64,000 nucleotides of DNA, taken from positions 62,001 through 126,000 of the forward strand of contig WPIO01000138.1 in the NCBI GenBank assembly GCA_009760855.2, in the 5' to 3' direction. Position numbers and translations under genes: made by a program. The first letter of the stretch is position 1; each line of letters starts with the position of its first letter. This document shows, piece by piece, positions 13,131-23,870 of this stretch. Under the pieces are notes generated by a model. That model saw only the letters and a list, made by a program, of their open reading frames with translations. It had not been told where the DNA came from and made no database searches. Source of the stretch: Cristatella mucedo (Eukaryota > Bryozoa > Phylactolaemata > Cristatellidae).

Positions 13131-13567
13131 GACATAATTTATATTTGATTAACACGACTACCTTTATATGTACATACATGAAATGCTAAATTTCCGTAAT
13201 ATTAATTACGTTTCCATTTCCTTAACTGCATCTCATATCCGAAGAATGCCTAAACTCAGGGTCTCCATATTTCAAAAATTGGTAAAAGGAACGACGATGC
13301 CTTAAGCTATGCTGTTGGGAATCAAGCAGCTAATCACCAAAAGAAGTAAACACATGGGAGCAAACTATACCTGCTTCTGAGAGCCTGTTACTACTGACAT
13401 TTCTTTTCAGTTGTGGGATTCACTCCTGAAGAGTGAAATTCTTACAAACGTCGAACTCAGAAACCGATATCAGTCAGACTTGTTTAAAGGGTTTCTGTTA
13501 GCCGTTCGATCGCAGGGTCCATAAACTTACAAGCCCTTGGACAGTAAAACGTTTGCTACTGACGGCT
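13131..13567. other. Unique flank of the Polinton
   Basis: The match to the 43.7-kb copy stops near 13,120. From there to the target-site duplication I see no gene or repeat. Confidence 0.45.
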
Positions 13568-13572
13568 AGGTG
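13568..13572. other. Target-site duplication, left (AGGTG)
   Basis: AGGTG directly abuts the left inverted repeat and is repeated at 37,387-37,391 directly outside the right one. One base further out differs (T versus C), so a 6-bp duplication with one mutation, the usual Polinton length, is equally possible. Confidence 0.75.
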
Positions 13573-13730
13573 TGTTGTAAGAAAAGTACCATTTTAGGAC
13601 ATTTCCCTTTTCAATCCTTCTCATGCTCACTATCGTTCGCATTTCGAAGGATTGAAAAGGGAAAAGTACTAAAAGTTTACTTTTCCTCCAACATTAAATA
13701 TTTTTTAATATTTATTTTTTCAATTAAATA
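13573..13730. repeat. Left terminal inverted repeat of the Polinton
   Basis: The outer part matches the reverse complement of the right end: gttgtaaga, ttttaggacatttcc, and the block from ttttcaatccttctcatg to gttcgcatttcg. After a dissimilar 22-25-bp stretch it matches again over aaaagtttacttttcctcca, acattaaa and tttattttttcaattaaata. Three mismatches were seen in the outer ~75 bp. Confidence 0.93.
13605..13661. repeat. Perfect 16-bp hairpin inside the left inverted repeat
   Basis: cccttttcaatccttc (13,605-13,620) is exactly reverse-complementary to 13,646-13,661, with a 25-bp loop. The right inverted repeat keeps the first arm (one change) but has an unrelated sequence in place of the second arm, so the hairpin is specific to the left end. 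Confidence 0.9.
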
Positions 13731-13746
13731 CAATTTATTTTCTTAA

Positions 13747-13751
13747 TATAG
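13747..13751 (+). promoter_or_regulatory. TATAG pre-ATG motif, polB
   Basis: TATAGGTGTA is followed by ACG at 13,757. The usual ATG seems to have mutated here, because the frame after it runs into polB with one base out of register. Confidence 0.45.
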
Positions 13752-13756
13752 GTGTA

Positions 13757-16700
13757 ACGAAAAAGTCCTCAAAAGGGAAACTCGTTTCATACCGAGTCAA
13801 GAAGACTAATGAATATTGATGACATAACTCCAAGTAAAAGTATTGCTTCTAGACTTCATAAGTTTAAATTAGATTTTATTGGAGCAAGTTGAAAACATGA
13901 AAGATATGTTTTTAAGGGACGAAACTATTCAGCAACTGAAATTGATGATTTCTTTAATAGTATAATACCAAGTTATAACAATGTATTAAAAGAAGTAACA
14001 ACTAGATTCTCTTCATTTAAATTACAAACAAAAATATCAGTTCATTCATATCACGATGAAACAGATACACATTCTTATAGTCTTGTAACTGGTTTTAAGT
14101 TAGCTGCAGTTGTTAAATGATGTAATTATACTAATATTATTAAAGACCAATTAAAATATTTAAAATAATTAATAGACAAAATTATTGACAAGAATCCTGG
14201 TTCTGGTTGGATACTAATTGGTGTAAAACGTCTTGAGATCAATGTTAGTGAATATATTATTAGAACAGGATCATCTGATTTACCATTACCAACTGGTTTA
14301 GCAAAGAAGCGTTGTTGTATTCATATTAAGAATGAAGGTAAATATTGTGCTTTATGGTGTGTATTAAGATTCCTAAATCATGTACGTGTTCATCCAGAGA
14401 TATACGTTGATTTAATTAAAATATCAAAAGCTAATTATTAAGAATTAAACGAACCTCTTTCACAACTTGAACGGCCACTCAAAGTAATTGATATTAAAAA
14501 ACTAGGTGAACTATTTATTGTTAGTATATATGTTTATGAATATAATGATAAATCAGGTGTATATTTTCTAAGGATTGTATCAAGAAAATTAGACATTCAA
14601 GATAGACAAATTAATCTCTTATTGATAACCAAATCTGATTAAAGTCATTACGTATTGATAAAGAATTTTAGTGGATTATGTAGAACAGCTAATAAAGGAG
14701 GATCAGTATTTTGTTGTCACAGGTGCATGCATAAATTATTTTCAGATAAAAATTTGCATAATCATTTAGTTTTATGCAAAGGTCCTAATTCTAGTTACTC
14801 TAAATTAAAAATGCCTGGTATTGTTGTGAATAGGAAAACAGGACGAACAAAAGATACTACACTTTAAAATTTTAGTGACCATGAAAAACTTATTGTCTCT
14901 TACGTTTTTTATGCAGATTTTGAGAGTTTGAATGTAAAGACATGTGATGTTGGCTATGAAAGTATACCATCTAACAATATTAATCCAACTTACTGTAATA
15001 GTACATTAACAACAGGTAAATGTAGTGATATATGCACTAATATGTTACAAGTCCCATTTGGCTCATGTGCAATTATTCTGATGTTAATGGAAAAGTATTA
15101 ATAGATAATGATATAAATGGAGGAAAGCCTTGTATATTTTTAAATAGAAGTAATGTTTGTGTTTAGATGCTTTGGGAATTTATAATGAATGTTTCAAATG
15201 AGTTGAAAGATAAGTTACTAGAGCACACTACAGTACCTATTATTTTTTATTCTGATGCTCGTAAACAATTTAATGATTCCACTAATTGTTAGATATGTGA
15301 TGATACATTTGTTGCTTAAGAAAAAGTACATATAAAAGCAAGAGATCACTGTCATTTTACTGGTAAATTTAGAGGAGCAGCACACAAACTTTGTTAAATC
15401 ACTTGTTAGATTTAAGAAAGTAGTTGGAAACTTCCTATCTTTATTCACAATTTGAAAGGATGTGATTCTCATTTGATTGTAAAAGGAATGTCAACATTTA
15501 GTCATAATTGTAAACCTGTTGCACATAATTTGGAGAATTATAGGTCAATGTCATTTGAGAATTTTGAGTTTAAAGATTCTATTAATTGTATGATAGGTGG
15601 TTTAAGTGATATTGTTACTTTATTAAAGAAAGCAAATTCAAACTTTGCTGTTACAATTGATGTCTATAAAAATTTGTATATCCAGATATTGATGTTAAGG
15701 TTCCTAAAGATGCTATAACAAGAAAAGGTATTTATCCATACGAGTACCTGGATTCTTTTGATATATTCAATGAGACTATGATTCCAGATATTAAATCATT
15801 CACAGTCAACTTACTTTGGTTCAAGGTATTAGTACTGAAGACTATGAACATGCACTAAATGTATTTACACTTTTTAGCATGAAAGATATAGGAGATTATC
15901 ATGATATTTATCTATATGCAGACGTTGCACTTCTTGCTGATTGTTATGAAGCATATAGAAACAGTTTTATTGAATTGTTTGAACTAGATTCTGCTCACTA
16001 TCTATCTGCATCACACTATGCATGGTCTTGTACTTTGTTTTATGCCAAATGTACTATACATTTATTAGGTAAGAAGGAAGGAGACTCACAACTATATCAA
16101 AAGTTTAAAGAATCAATAAGAGGTGGTGTCTGTCAAGTCAGTAGAAGACTTTGTAAAGCTAGTAGTACTAATCATATCATGTACTGGGATGCAACAAGTT
16201 TATATCCAACAGTTATGATGTGGTGCTTACCTATTACCGAACCTATTGAAGATGATTAAAGTAATTGGTCTCTTGAAAAAATAATGTCCCTACCTGAAGA
16301 TGGTAAAACAGGATTATTTGTCCTATGTGATTTAGAGTATCCAAAAGAACTACATGATTTACATAATGATTATCCACTTTGTCCTGAAAGTAGAGTTGTT
16401 GATAATTCTGAGTTTTCAAGATACCAACAAAAGTTTTCATCAGGTCCAAGCACTGTACCAAAATTGATTTGTGATTTTAATAATAAAACTAATTCTCTAA
16501 CACATCATAGATACTTTCAATTTGTGGTTAGTAAAGGTTTGATCCCAACTAAAATACATAAAGTATATAAACTCAATCAAAAACCATCGGCAAAACCATT
16601 CATTGATAAATGCGCAGAGAAAAAGATTGAGTTTGATCGTAAAAAATATGAATTTGAAAGAAATCTATACAAAGGTTTAATGTGTCAAATCTTTGGAAAA

Positions 16701-17474
16701 ACGTGGGAAAATGTCGAAAACAGAACATGTGTTAGATTAGTAAATACAGGAACAGATAAGAATGATTCATTGTATAATAAATTAATGAGAGATCCTAGAC
16801 TTAAAGAAATTAGATGCTTTGATAAAAATCTATTTGGTTTCGAACATTCAAGAAAGACTACACTTCTAATCCAACCAATGTTCATAGGCGTTGCAATTCT
16901 TGATTTATCAAAATTACATATGCAAAGATTTTACAATGACACATTGAAAGTTAAGTTTAATGATAGATTAGGTTTATTATACACAGATACTGATTCATTA
17001 GTTTTTTATATTAAAAGTGAAAACTTTAAGAAAGAGAATGAGATTAAAAAATGGTTTCATAGTGCCAAGTTTGGTAAATTCAAGGATGAGATGAAAGGTG
17101 AAAAAATTGATGAGTTTATTGCATTAAGAACAAAATTATATTCTGTTGCTTCAATGAAACCACTTATGAAAGCAAAGGGTGTTCCAAAAGAATTAATTAA
17201 GAATTCAAAGATAACACACAATGAATACGTTCAATGTCTAACTACTGCTTATAATATTTATGCTAATAATCTTTGTACTAAGGAGTTTGATGAAACACTT
17301 GATAGAGATTTCTATCGAATGACACAACGTAAACATAATATTATTTTAAAGAAACTTAAGAAAAGAGCACTATCAGCATTCAAATCAAAACGTTACTGGT
17401 TAGATTGTGGTTGTTGTAGTCATGCATACAGTCATTACAAGATAGCAGAAGCATTAATGCATCTCCGTCTGTAA
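13757..17474 (+). pseudogene. PolB: Protein-primed family B DNA polymerase (Polinton pPolB)
   Basis: This enzyme replicates the linear element from its ends, priming on a terminal protein. The N-terminal half is in one frame from 13,809 to about 15,060. It includes a Cys/His-rich block (FCCHRCMHKLF, HNHLVLC) and the exonuclease I motif YADFESL near 14,911. After a frameshift come RDHCHFTGKFRGAAH and FIHNLKGCDSHLI. After further shifts come ISTEDYEHALNVF and YHDIYLYADVALLADCYE (exo III region), then polymerase motif A (YWDATSLYPTVMM), motif B (KGLMCQIFGKTWENV) and motif C (LLYTDTDSLVFYI, near 16,975). About 13 in-frame stops and three indels break it; only the C-terminal 396 codons (16,284-17,474) are open. 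The extreme C-terminus is cut by a LINE. The original start is probably the ACG at 13,757; the first ATG is 13,809. Confidence 0.92.
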
Positions 17475-18120
17475 CACCACAAAGTCATAAAGACCATGTG
17501 GGTGTTACGCAGGAGAGTTTTGTATAGCACACTCAGAGCCTAAGCAGCTTTCGGTACGCATTCGGTAGCCAACAGACTTCGTCTCACTCAACAAAGAGAA
17601 AGTGGGAAGCATAGCAGAGTCAGGAGAGCAGTTGAGGTAGTGAGTAGCATAGAAAAAGCAGTTCAGGACCGCTGAAAAAGATGTGCCATAGTCGGCAGTA
17701 GGAGAGTCGTTGTCGTTGTGCAAGAATTGTGGAAGCGAGTTCCACAGCCTAGTACCTGCAGAGCTAAAGCTTCTGTCGCCAACTGTCTTTAAGCGGAGGA
17801 ATGGGACAACTAATTTTTTGTCCACACAGGAACTGAGGGCGCGAACAGGCTGAAACTGGTGCAGCAGTTCAGCCAGATACGTAGGAGCCAAGCCATTGCG
17901 GGCCTTGTGGGTCAGCGTAAGAACTTTGCTCTGTATCCTTTGCTCAACCGGCAACCATCCTAGCTCTTTCAGCAAAGGAGACACATGCCTAAACCGCTGG
18001 GACTTGAATACCAGCCTTGCAACCATATGCATTGTCCGCTGTAGTGGCATACTAGCTGTCTTTGGCAGCCCAGCTAAAAGGAAATTACAATAATCAAGCC
18101 GAGACAGAACTAACGAGCTA
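17475..18120 (-). mobile_element. CR1/L2-like LINE 3' end inserted at the end of polB
   Basis: The minus strand encodes the C-terminal end of a LINE reverse transcriptase ORF in one open frame (17,505-18,050): LGWLPVEQRIQSKVL, RNGLAPTYLAELL, LVVPFLRLKTVGDRSFSSAGTRLWNSLPQFL. Upstream, SRLDYCN-type sequence can be read to about 18,118. The copy is 5'-truncated and its 3' tail abuts polB near 17,475. The same family occurs at 3,245-3,497. The insertion must postdate arrival of the Polinton. I could not define its target duplication. Confidence 0.88.
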
Positions 18121-18189
18121 GTTAAATTTTGATTTTTTTAGACAATGGTACTAATTCAGGTAACTGTAAAACTTGTAATATCAGTATAC

Positions 18190-18363
18190 ATGCCGAAAAG
18201 AAAGATTGAAAATACTAAACCTTTACAGTAAAGATAGTTAAACTATCAGATAAAAAGAAAAAACAAGACGATAAAAACTAGTAGATTTACAAGAAGACGT
18301 AGAGTTATACGAGTCAATGGAGAAATTAAATATATATTAACAAAATTATTTTTACTATTATAG
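18190..18363 (+). pseudogene. Small very basic protein, unrecognised
   Basis: A 57-codon frame starting MPKRKIEN and containing FTRRRRVIRVNGEIKYI, rich in Lys and Arg. TAA and TAG interrupt it at codons 14 and 16, and it ends at the TAG that is itself the leader motif of the next gene. The composition suggests nucleic-acid binding, as expected of a virion core protein, but I do not recognise a family. The stretch 18,121-18,189 between the LINE and this frame may be the remainder of the polB 3' end. Confidence 0.4.
18359..18363 (+). promoter_or_regulatory. TATAG pre-ATG motif, acidic gene
   Basis: TATAGG directly precedes ATG at 18,365; the TAG also ends the preceding basic frame. Confidence 0.55.
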
Positions 18364-18364
18364 G

Positions 18365-18609
18365 ATGGATCCCAAAGAAATCGATATTACCAGTGCTGAT
18401 AGTGTGTCAGAGTATTCAGAGGATTCAATTGACGACCCTGATTATCAAATGGAAACAGAATCTGAATCAGAGTCTTATACTTCTGAAGAATCATCATACA
18501 TTGAAACAGAATCTGAATCAGAAGAGAAAGAGGTAGATCTAGAAGAATTACTGTTTGGTAAAAAGAGTATCTTGAATCATTAGACAGTTCAGAAGGAGAA
18601 GAGATTTAA
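18365..18609 (+). pseudogene. Acidic Ser/Glu-rich protein, unrecognised
   Basis: Starts MDPKEIDITSADS. It is built largely of Asp, Glu and Ser, with the phrase ETESESE twice (residues ~30 and ~50). A one-base shift near 18,560 moves the frame to EYLESLDSSEGEEI, ending at TAA 18,607-18,609. The charge pattern is that of an intrinsically disordered or trans-activator-like protein; no domain is recognised. It follows the basic frame after one base, so the two may have been expressed together. Confidence 0.5.
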
Positions 18610-18638
18610 CTTGAATCAAATACAATTATAATTTCACA

Positions 18639-18643
18639 TATAG
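18639..18643 (+). promoter_or_regulatory. TATAG pre-ATG motif
   Basis: TATAGAAA immediately before ATG at 18,647. Confidence 0.6.
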
Positions 18644-18646
18644 AAA

Positions 18647-18917
18647 ATGGATGTCTCAAGAATTTTAAGCTGTGAACAATTTGCAGAAATGGCAATACAA
18701 ATCTGTCTTCAAAAACTTGAATGTCAAGATCAACGTATAGTTAAACATTCACTAGACAAACTTATTCCAGATATAGATAGTTCTTATATTAGTATTCTTA
18801 TAGATAGATACATGTGATAAGCTAATGGAGAGTCGTAATAAGATAAATGAGATGCTTGAAGAAGCAAATACAAAATCTAAAACACCAAAAACAAAAACAG
18901 GAGTAGTAATTAATTAA
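18647..18917 (+). pseudogene. Short helical protein, unrecognised
   Basis: Starts MDVSRILSCEQFAEMA and continues with CLQKLECQDQRIVKHSLDKL. After a one-base shift near 18,818 it reads DKLMESRNKINEMLEEANTK and ends GVVIN at TAA 18,915-18,917. About 90 residues, predicted mostly helical, with a Lys-rich tail. No family recognised. Confidence 0.5.
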
Positions 18918-18944
18918 AATATTTTTAAATCTTATAAAGAAAAA

Positions 18945-19438
18945 ATGGAATATAAGATTACAAGAATAATAAATAATAAGTCGGAAGAGAATATGCATAT
19001 ATGCTTTGTGTTAAACTGTTTGATTATTTTAGAGAAAGTGATGAAGAAAAACTAGCTTATTATATTATTAAACTGCCTGTTTCAAATATAGAAAAGTTAT
19101 TAAAAATATGTGATTTGAGAGATGAAATAGAAACGATCGAAGAAATGAAATATTCTACTGTTAATAGTATTTTTCGATTATATATAGAAAAAATGAACAT
19201 TGCAAGGATTCTATGTTGTGAAAGAGCTAAAAATACTACATATGATGTTTGTTGTAAAAGATTTAAAGTTATTGAAACTAAACTGTATACAAATCTATTT
19301 TCTTATATTTCTATGTTACCTGATTCAGCTATTGAAGATTTAATTACAATTTGTGATCGTTATGATAAAATAGAAGATTCCAACAATAAACTAGATATTA
19401 TATGTTCAGAGTTTTTCGAAAGTTATCATCATACATGA
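18945..19438 (+). pseudogene. Unrecognised ~165-residue protein
   Basis: ATG at 18,945 follows TATAAAGAAAAA, a variant of the element's leader motif. The start MEYKITRIINNKSEEN joins, after a one- or two-base shift near 18,998, the open frame MLCVKLFDYFRESDEEKL. It contains two similar Leu/Ile-rich segments, KLPVSNIEKLLKICDLRDEIE and SMLPDSAIEDLITICDRYDKIE, an internal duplication of about 20 residues spaced ~75 residues apart. It may be a repeat-type interaction protein. It ends at TGA 19,436-19,438. Confidence 0.5.
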
Positions 19439-19484
19439 TATTTCTTTAGTTTGTGTGTATGTATTTTTAATTTTTTTAGTATTA

Positions 19485-19489
19485 TATAG
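19485..19489 (+). promoter_or_regulatory. TATAG pre-ATG motif
   Basis: TATAGGAA immediately before ATG at 19,493. Confidence 0.6.
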
Positions 19490-19492
19490 GAA

Positions 19493-19978
19493 ATGGAAGC
19501 CGTTACTGATCCAATGCTAGAAAATTCTGCTTTAGCACTTCAAGCTTACTTTAATTACCTTGTTAGATTAAGAATGACTGCATATGATGAACAAATGCTT
19601 ACTTCAGATGTTTCATATATGACTGATGAATCTGTTAAGAAATTTTATCTTGATGAATCCAAAGTTGAAGCACAAAGAATTATTACTAGTGGTCAAAGTG
19701 AGGTTCTATCAGGTCTTGAGGAAAGACTTAGATCTAAAGTTGATGCTCTCCTTGATGATCCTAGTGAAGTTGCTGATTATACTACATGGATTGCATCACA
19801 ATTTCCAACAATGTCTACAGTCATCTCTGGGGTATATGGTGTTAAACCTGATATCACTGGATTTATGAAAGACGAATGTTAGGCAGTTCTACCAAGCATT
19901 ATTGATGGTAAGAGTGCAAAACAAAAAGCCGCTGAAGCTTCACTAGCTCAACCCGATCCTGTAGTTTATTTAATTTAA
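19493..19978 (+). pseudogene. Unrecognised ~160-residue helical protein
   Basis: One frame throughout: MEAVTDPMLENSALAL, RMTAYDEQMLTSDVSYM, SGLEERLRSKVDALLDD, SQFPTMSTVISGVYG, with a single in-frame TAG at 19,880-19,882 and a final TAA at 19,976-19,978. Mostly helical and soluble, with neither signal peptide nor Cys. It stands first in a run of two plus-strand genes ending at the converging fibre gene. Function unknown. Confidence 0.55.
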
Positions 19979-20004
19979 ATAAATATAAAAAAATTATACG
20001 AAAG

Positions 20005-20510
20005 ATGAGCATTGAGACAAGAAGTAAAGACTGTGTTGAAGAAGCACAAGGGAAACAGCATTTAAATTTTAAAATCTGTTCTTATCCAATGAGAAGAATT
20101 GAAGACATCAGATTGACTTTGTTAAATGCTGTAAAACTAGTATTATAATATAAAGCACTTATAATTAAGCAATCTGAACCAGAAATAGCAAATGTATTTG
20201 TTAAAGTTAGAGATGGTTCAATTTTTGAAGAGTTTCTTAAAGACTTAACAATTGAAAAAATAAATAATATGAGATCTGAAGCATACTCTAAAAAAATAGA
20301 ACTAACTAAACAAATGAAAGATTCTGAAATAGTGTAGATATACCTAAAGAATTGATTAAAGAAACTATGGATAGGAAAATTTAAATAGGTATGTCTGTTG
20401 GAAGAGTATCTTCAGTAGGATCATATCTAGTTGTAGGAGGAGTATGTTCAGCAGGTACTTCACCTTCAAGCGGTTCAATAATTACAGACTGCCTAACTGA
20501 AAGAAATTAA
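20005..20510 (+). pseudogene. Unrecognised protein with Gly/Ser-rich tail
   Basis: Begins MSIETRSKDCVEEAQGKQ 27 bases after the previous stop, preceded by the variant motif TATACGAAAG. A TAA interrupts it after NAVKLVL. A one-base shift near 20,330 leads to DIPKELIKETMDRK, then a hydrophobic Gly/Ser/Val-rich end (VGSYLVVGGVCSAGTSPSSG). It converges with the minus-strand frame that ends near 20,520. No family recognised. Confidence 0.45.
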
Positions 20511-20519
20511 GAGAAGCAC

Positions 20520-20900
20520 TAATACATTTTTAACTTCTTCTTCAGAAGTTACTCATTCACCTGCAACCCATGATGCTAGTTCAAAACGATTTTCATATTT
20601 AGCAAGATCAAAAGAAAAGAATTCTGAGAAAATTACTCTTTTTACTAATAAAATTTCAATATAATCCAAATCAATTGGAGTTGAAATTGTACCAAAATTT
20701 AAAATAGGATAAACAAGATTAAATGCAATTGTAGTTGATACAGGAGTATCAAAAAGAGTAATAAAACTAGAAATACATTCACTTAATAGTAACAAATCAT
20801 TACTCTCAAAACCATTATGTTTAATGTCATTTAAACTAGGTAGATATAGATTTTGTGAATGCAGTTTATGGTTATATTTTAAAAATATAATATCACCATT
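20520..20900 (-). pseudogene. Minus-strand protein downstream of the fibre gene, unrecognised
   Basis: Read from 20,900 down: TNGDIIFLKYNHKLHSQNLYLP, then LLLLSECISSFITLFDTP, NLVYPILNFGTISTP, FELASWVAGE, a TGA, and VTSEEEVKNVLVLL. There is no ATG at its beginning. It follows the fibre frame with a shift near 20,930, so it is either the C-terminal head of the fibre or a separate gene that has lost its start. The 80-codon ATG frame at 20,553-20,795 is its middle part. Confidence 0.4.
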
Positions 20901-23430
20901 TGTTTTGAGTTATATAAATAAGTATACTAACTACTATAAATTTATAATTTACTCTTGTTCTGTTATAATCTTTCAGTAAAAATGATTTGGTAATATAACC
21001 TTTTTTGAAGACTTTATATCTAATATTATCACTAATAGAATTACTACTTCCTACAACTGCATAATTAATATCTTTTATTTGTATTTCTATTCTTGAGTAT
21101 ATTGGGTTTTTTATGTTTACATCTGTTAGTTTTGCTAAAGCTTGTTTTCCAATGGAAGAAGAAGAAAATGTTTGCGATGGTGTTGCAATACTGCTAATAC
21201 TATTTGGAGTTAAATTACTCCAATATCCAATAAAACCACCATTAATAATAAATGTTCTAACAAATGGTAAACTTCCACACCTCAAATAAAAGTGATATAT
21301 GTACTTATTAGCAATTACATCAGTTGGAGGATAATTATTAAAATTTGCTTCTCATCTATTCATTATTAGTTTATCAACACTTATATCTCCATTAACTGTA
21401 TCATCTTGTTTATACATTTCTGTTTTTGTATCAGCATATTGTTTTGTAGCAATATCTCTTCCATTAACAGGATCTGATATTCTTACATATTTTTTGAGTT
21501 TGCAGATAAATTACCGTTTATACTTAGATCTGAAACTGCATCCTTTCTTAGATAATTGTCATCAGCAAATGCTTTATTCACTGTGTCTACTGAATCAATA
21601 GTTACTCCAACATTAATTATTCTATTCGAATCAAAGTTCAAAGTCCCATCCAGTTGTAAGTCTTTACTAGAAATCATTTTACGATAGTGCTATGTAAGAG
21701 GTTAAAAATACACTTCGCTCACTAAGAAAATCTTTTGAACCTATGATTGGCATATCATTTATCAATCGTTTTTGTTCATTAGGAATAAAACTTCCAAATA
21801 TTTGAAATTCATAATTAGGATTTATTTCTGCTGTTGGAAGTGGAGCAAGCATTTTTGTTTTTAAATCAGGTGTTTGATATGTTTTTAAAATCACAAATAA
21901 TCCTTTAGAAAATACAGTATTAGATATGTTATCAGGAATTTTTATCAATCCATCATATTCTACTTCTCTTATTTGTGTCTTTAATGTTGAATCAATAGCA
22001 ATTACACAATTTATTTTACCAACATTACCATCTGATATTTGATTTAGAAAACCAAGGTTTACACCATCAGTTGGATTAGCATGATCATTTACAATTTTAA
22101 TAAAATTATTTTGCATGTCTAAATTACCATTAACAGTTCCGCCATGTATATTAAAAAGTTATCATCGATATACTTTTTATTTGGAACAGTAAAATCACGG
22201 TCTGGATTTCCCCCAGCTGATGAAACATTAACTTTAGTAACACCATTAACAATTGAATTACCTCTAATTGTTCGACCTGTAAGTGGAAGTTTAGTATCAG
22301 CACAAACCTTTGTTGCAGCATCACTAGGATTTATAGGATTAGCAAGATATACTATTCTAAAATTATTCATAGCAATATCTCCATCGTTTGTAGTTGATCT
22401 AGAAATCTTTGTAACAAAATTTGTATCTATGCATTTTCTATTTACTGCATCACCAGCATCAACAGGATCACCTAATTTTTTTTGGATTATTATTCATGTT
22501 TAGATTTCCCCTCAGCATATCACCAGTCTTTCTAATACAATTCTTTGATGAATTACCCCTGCTTTTTATACCTAACATTTCTGTACAATAATAACAATAA
22601 AATCTATAAAAGTAATTCCACTAGCAACTGTAAACTTATCGATAGCATATCTACAAGTCCCATCAATGTTAATTATTAAAATTACTGTACCACTTACTTC
22701 ATAAGTATTATCACTATTTAACTCCACATAGGAATTAGTTGTATTAGTTGCATACATAACATGAAACACCATTCCAAAATTAGATAATATCCCAAGAAAT
22801 ATTGCTTTAAGATTAGTTGTATATCCCATTTTTTTAATGTTGGTGAATAAGAGGTGTATCTCCTGGAGTAATTTGTTGAGTATGAAAACCAGTATTTCCA
22901 TTAGCAGTAATATTAAGACCTAACATATCAAGATAGAATATACTTGGATAAGTACCACTCAATCCTAAATATTTAAATGCTACTTGTTTATTAGCATCAA
23001 CATAAGATTTTGTTTGTAGATCTTTTACATTATTAATAGTCTTATTGCCCATATCAATATTTGATATTGCTTTACCTTAAAACACAGCTATCATAATTTT
23101 TAATAATCCATAGTTTATTACTTTAAAAGCTCTGAAATATGAGTAAACAGTTCCATCAGCAGAGTTACCAGATATTCCATAAACATTCATACGATTCAAT
23201 AATGATTTCATGACTGCTCCACTCTTTGGTAATAAATCTGTTAGAGCTGATGCTTTTGCTATTTCTCCTGAAGGATTACTAATAATATTATTACCTGCAC
23301 TTGAAGTAAGAGCATAATCCAATCTTATAGCATCGCCAATATTAACAGGAAATCCTAAATTAGTTATTCTAATATTATTTGCATTAAGATTAGTATCAAT
23401 ATTACCATTGACTTTTCCAACTTTATCCAT
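20893..23430 (-). pseudogene. Long trimeric-fibre-like protein, frameshifted
   Basis: From ATG at 23,430 (MDKVGKVNGNIDTNLNANN) the minus strand encodes repeated modules of the form N-x-I-x-N-x-x-x-P-x-x-x-x-D-A-x-x-x-x-Y/C-x-D. Examples are NNIRITNLGFPVNIGDAI, NNVKDLQTKSYVDANK, MNNFRIVYLANPINPSDAA and NRIINVGVTIDSVDTVNKA. Such modules are familiar from phage tail fibres and other trimeric viral attachment proteins. The C-terminal part (21,285-20,893) lacks the repeat and may be a receptor-binding head. At least five indels break the chain; frames run 23,430-23,077, 23,052-22,834, 22,370-22,119, 22,116-21,679 and 21,677-21,483. A similar shorter gene lies at 34,092. I infer a host-attachment role. 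If it was one gene it was ~840 codons. Confidence 0.65.
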
Positions 23431-23440
23431 ATAATATAAG

Positions 23441-23809
23441 ATAAAACAAGTAAAGAAAGGTAAAGGAATAGAACAAGATTTAAAAGAAGGAACTAAAAAA
23501 CCTAGAGAAGTTTTAAGTGGAGTTAAGACTGCTACAAAAATAGGTGAAAAAGCTGTTACAAAATTATTACTAAAATTAGCAGCAACATTATCAATACAAG
23601 CATCTGAAAAGATAGCGGCATCAATTCCTAAAGTTTCACAGTCTCTTAAAGTTATTGGAGCTAGAGCGAAGGTATTGGGTGGATTTCTTAGTGGATTTAC
23701 AGGATTAGTTGATCTAAGTTTATTTATAAAAAGAATAGTAGATGATATAACTAGTTGTAAATATGGAGATGTATTCTGGAAATGTCAGAAAAAAAGAAGG
23801 ATAAAATAA
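23441..23809 (+). pseudogene. Basic/hydrophobic ~120-residue protein lacking an ATG
   Basis: A stop-free frame of 122 codons that no ATG opens: it begins ATA AAA CAA right after AATATAAG, so the start codon was probably ATG mutated to ATA. It reads IKQVKKGKGIEQDLKEG, then KIGEKAVTKLLLKLAATLS, ARAKVLGGFLSGFTGLVDL, CKYGDVFWKC, ending KKRRIK and TAA at 23,807-23,809. A Lys-rich head, a hydrophobic Gly-containing middle and a basic tail resemble small membrane-active or core virion proteins, but I do not recognise it. It diverges from the fibre gene with only 10 bases between the starts. Confidence 0.5.
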
Positions 23810-23870
23810 GGTGATAAAATCACTAGAAATTTGTTTAGTAATTAATGTTTTTTACTTGCAGCTGAAAAAG

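Noticed and set aside
13809-17474. A non-standard genetic code for the Polinton
   Set aside because: Not adopted as a call: TAA and TAG also end genes cleanly, one TGA is at a conserved Gly, catalytic residues are lost and there are many indels. Kept only as a finding to be tested.
17505-18050. Minus-strand 181-codon frame as a Polinton gene
   Set aside because: It is the 3' end of a CR1/L2-like LINE reverse transcriptase.
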